From positions 1 through 7,409 of the forward strand of contig CAMFKC010000103.1 of NCBI GenBank assembly GCA_945956975.1: 7,409 bases of DNA. Reading direction: 5' to 3'. Below are positions 5,750 through 7,409 of this stretch, in pieces; position 1 is the first letter of the stretch, and every line of letters begins with the position of its first letter. The translations under genes were made by a program, and so were the position numbers. The notes under the pieces were generated by a model. The model did no database searches and was not told the origin of the DNA. It saw only the letters and a list, made by a program, of their open reading frames with translations. This DNA comes from an uncultured Methylocystaceae bacterium (GTDB lineage: Bacteria > Pseudomonadota > Alphaproteobacteria > Rhizobiales > Beijerinckiaceae).

Positions 5750-7021
5750 TTGACGCTACCCGCCTCCAAAGCCGTTGCAGATCAAAATCTTCCGCTCGCC
5801 GGCAAGACAGTGGCCGTGGTGCATGCGGCCTGGCATTCCTGCGGCTCCTACCAGGTCAACGTGTCGCAGGCCGCTGTCTACCGCAGGCTCGGCGCGCATG
5901 TGATCTCGCTGGCGGTGCGCGAATGGCCGCCCGGCCAGTCGCGCCTGACCAGCCCACGCTGGCAGGATTATATTTCCCACACCCAGGACATGCCCGCCGA
6001 CGAGCGCTATTTCGCCAACATGCCGGGGTCCGTCTTCGCGCGACCGGGCTTCTGGGCGGAGATCTACTGGCCGCTGGTGCATGGCGACCATGCGCGCGCG
6101 ACCGCCGCCATGACGAAATTCGCGCGGCTGCCCGATGCGCTGTCCAGACGGAAAATCGACCTGATCCACTGCAACCATTTCTTCTGCATTCCCGCTGCCC
6201 GCAATCTTTCGGCGACCGCGCCGCTGATGATCGAAACGCAGGACGTACAGGCGCTGCAATACGACCTGCGCAACGACGGGATCTTCGTCGTGCCGCCGCG
6301 CGCCAGCTACGACGACCTGCTGGCGACCGAACTCGACTGGCTGCGCAAGGCGGACCTGCTCATCCATCTCAATGCCGAGGAATGGGCGACATTCGAGCGG
6401 TTGCTGCCGGAAATGCACAATGCGCTGGTCTATCCGGCCGTCGAGGAAGCGCCGACCGGCCCGGGGGGCGGCGACATCGTGATCGTCGCGAGCGGGAATT
6501 TTCCGAACACGCTCAGCGTCGAGTGGTTTCTGGAAGAGGTCGCGCCGCGGGCGCCGCATGCGCGCGTCAAGATCGCCGGCAATGTGGACGGCGCTCTGAA
6601 GGCGCGCAATCCGGCGCTGTTCGAGAAGTGGAAGCGCCTGTTCCTCGGGCGCGTGGACGATATCGGCGCGGTCTACGCCAACGCCGGTCTCGTGCTGCTG
6701 CCGACGACCGAAGGCCACGGGCTGTCGATCAAGGCGGTCGAGGCCCTGTCTTCCGGCGCGCCGCTGATTGCGACGGCGCAGGCCTTCCGCGGGATGAAGG
6801 TCGATCCCGCAGGCCTCGCCAATGTGACGCTGTGCGAGGGCGCAGGGGATTTCGCCGCGGCGCTCGAAGCCGCGGCAGTCGCGGGCCCCGCACACAATCC
6901 CATGGCCGCGGGCGCGGCGCGCAAGGCGAGCGACACGCGGAAATTCTACGAAGCGCATTTCTCCAACGAAGCCTACGTGCACAGCATTTGCGAGATCGTT
7001 CTGCCGCTGGTGAATCGATGA
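5750..7021 (+). CDS. GT-B glycosyltransferase, GT4-like, copy 1 of a tandem pair
   Basis: Predicted cytoplasmic or membrane-associated glycosyltransferase of 423 residues, a normal size for family GT4. The N-domain begins KTVAVVHAAWHSCGSYQV (19-36), then IDLIHCNHF (136-144) and IETQDVQA (161-168), which match the acceptor-domain strands of such enzymes. The C-domain carries VIVASGNFPNTLSVEWFLEE (244-263), VKIAGNV (273-279), the FLGRVDDI strand (298-305) and the donor site LPTTEGHGLSIKAVEALSSG (317-336), the G-x-G-x-S-x-K...EA-(L)-xxG version of the GT4 signature (Glu321, Lys328, Glu331). The start is TTG 5750: a TAG at 5720-5722 closes the frame upstream and no ATG or GTG precedes the first conserved strand; GGA lies about 10 nt before it. 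Substrates are unknown. Its stop overlaps the next, paralogous gene (ATGA). Confidence 0.87.
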   Translation: MTLPASKAVADQNLPLAGKTVAVVHAAWHSCGSYQVNVSQAAVYRRLGAHVISLAVREWPPGQSRLTSPRWQDYISHTQDMPADERYFANMPGSVFARPGFWAEIYWPLVHGDHARATAAMTKFARLPDALSRRKIDLIHCNHFFCIPAARNLSATAPLMIETQDVQALQYDLRNDGIFVVPPRASYDDLLATELDWLRKADLLIHLNAEEWATFERLLPEMHNALVYPAVEEAPTGPGGGDIVIVASGNFPNTLSVEWFLEEVAPRAPHARVKIAGNVDGALKARNPALFEKWKRLFLGRVDDIGAVYANAGLVLLPTTEGHGLSIKAVEALSSGAPLIATAQAFRGMKVDPAGLANVTLCEGAGDFAAALEAAAVAGPAHNPMAAGAARKASDTRKFYEAHFSNEAYVHSICEIVLPLVNR

Positions 7022-7409
7022 GGGGTCCGTTCGAGGGACGCACCGTCGCCATCGTGCATCCAGCCTGGCACTCCTGCGGCACCTATCAGGTAGTGCTCGG
7101 TCAGATCGAGGCGTGGTCGCAGCTCGGTGCGCGCGTGGTCACCGTCGCCTGTTCGGACCAGCCGGGATTCACGCCCGAACGCGGATGGATCTGGAAGGGT
7201 TTCAAGACAGCGACCCCGGAACTCGATGCGCATGAGCGTCACAGCGTCGGCGCGCCGCTGTCGTCCGTGTTCGCGCCCACATTCTGGGGCGACGTGCTGT
7301 GGCCCTACATCCACGGCGATCAAGCGGTGATCCGCGCCGGCATGATTTCGCGCGCACGACTGCCGGCCAAGCTGACGGACGAAACCTTCGACATCGTCCA
7401 CTGCAATCA
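7018..7409 (+). CDS. GT-B glycosyltransferase, GT4-like, copy 2 of the tandem pair (5' part only)
   Basis: A frame from ATG 7018 stays open to the window end (130 codons). It overlaps the stop of the preceding gene by 4 bp (ATGA), with GGTGA four bases upstream as ribosome site, so translation is probably coupled. The protein is clearly a paralogue of its neighbour: RTVAIVHPAWHSCGTYQV against KTVAVVHAAWHSCGSYQV at the N-terminus, SSVFAPTFWGDVLWPYIHGD against GSVFARPGFWAEIYWPLVHGD, and FDIVHCN against IDLIHCN. It lacks the short N-terminal extension of copy 1. The donor-binding C-terminal domain is beyond the window, so activity cannot be assessed. A second sugar-transfer step in the same glycan, with a different linkage, is the simplest role (inference). 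Confidence 0.86.
   Translation, partial: MRGPFEGRTVAIVHPAWHSCGTYQVVLGQIEAWSQLGARVVTVACSDQPGFTPERGWIWKGFKTATPELDAHERHSVGAPLSSVFAPTFWGDVLWPYIHGDQAVIRAGMISRARLPAKLTDETFDIVHCN

Noticed and set aside
5756..6982. Minus-strand frame of 408 codons opposite the first GT4-like gene
   Set aside because: Arg-rich complement of a clear glycosyltransferase with a matching paralogue directly downstream.
1..7409. tRNA or rRNA genes, CRISPR arrays, insertion sequences, transposases, phage genes
   Set aside because: No cloverleaf, repeat-spacer pattern, terminal inverted repeats with a transposase frame, or phage-like protein was seen on either strand.

Overview
The window is a GC-rich (about two thirds G+C by eye), tightly packed bacterial segment that looks like part of a cell-surface polysaccharide or glycolipid locus. 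Codon use, short gaps, stop/start overlaps and gene types (a KpsMT-like exporter, an LptF/LptG-type permease, a dedicated ACP with a ketoacyl synthase) suggest a Gram-negative proteobacterium, most likely an alphaproteobacterium. The taxonomic call is an inference from style and protein content. No rRNA, tRNA, CRISPR or mobile element was seen.

Layout. (i) Positions 1-1559, minus strand: a small acyl carrier protein gene, then a FabF-like beta-ketoacyl-ACP synthase whose ATG directly follows the ACP stop, then the first 22 codons of a third gene that leaves the window. (ii) 1560-1976: a divergent non-coding region of about 400 bp with a perfect 20-bp palindrome and other inverted repeats. (iii) 1977-3546, plus strand: an ABC-2 polysaccharide export permease overlapping its ATPase gene (Wzm/Wzt or KpsM/KpsT type, without the C-terminal carbohydrate-binding domain of some Wzt proteins). 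(iv) 3547-3612: two tandem GC hairpins between convergent genes, a likely two-way terminator. (v) 3613-5605, minus strand: a GT-A-type glycosyltransferase followed by an LptF/LptG-family permease. (vi) 5606-5749: a short divergent promoter region. (vii) 5750-7409, plus strand: two tandem paralogous GT-B (GT4-like) glycosyltransferases joined by an ATGA overlap; the second runs off the window.

How the parts may work together (inference). The glycosyltransferases would build a glycan in the cytoplasm, probably on a lipid. The ABC pair would move it across the inner membrane. The LptF-like permease could pass a lipid-linked product toward the periplasm or outer membrane. The ACP/ketoacyl-synthase module could make a special acyl chain for the lipid anchor or for acylation of the glycan. 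The combination of a private acyl-chain module, a KpsMT-type exporter and an LptF/G homologue with no visible LptG or LptB partner is the most interesting aspect of the window.
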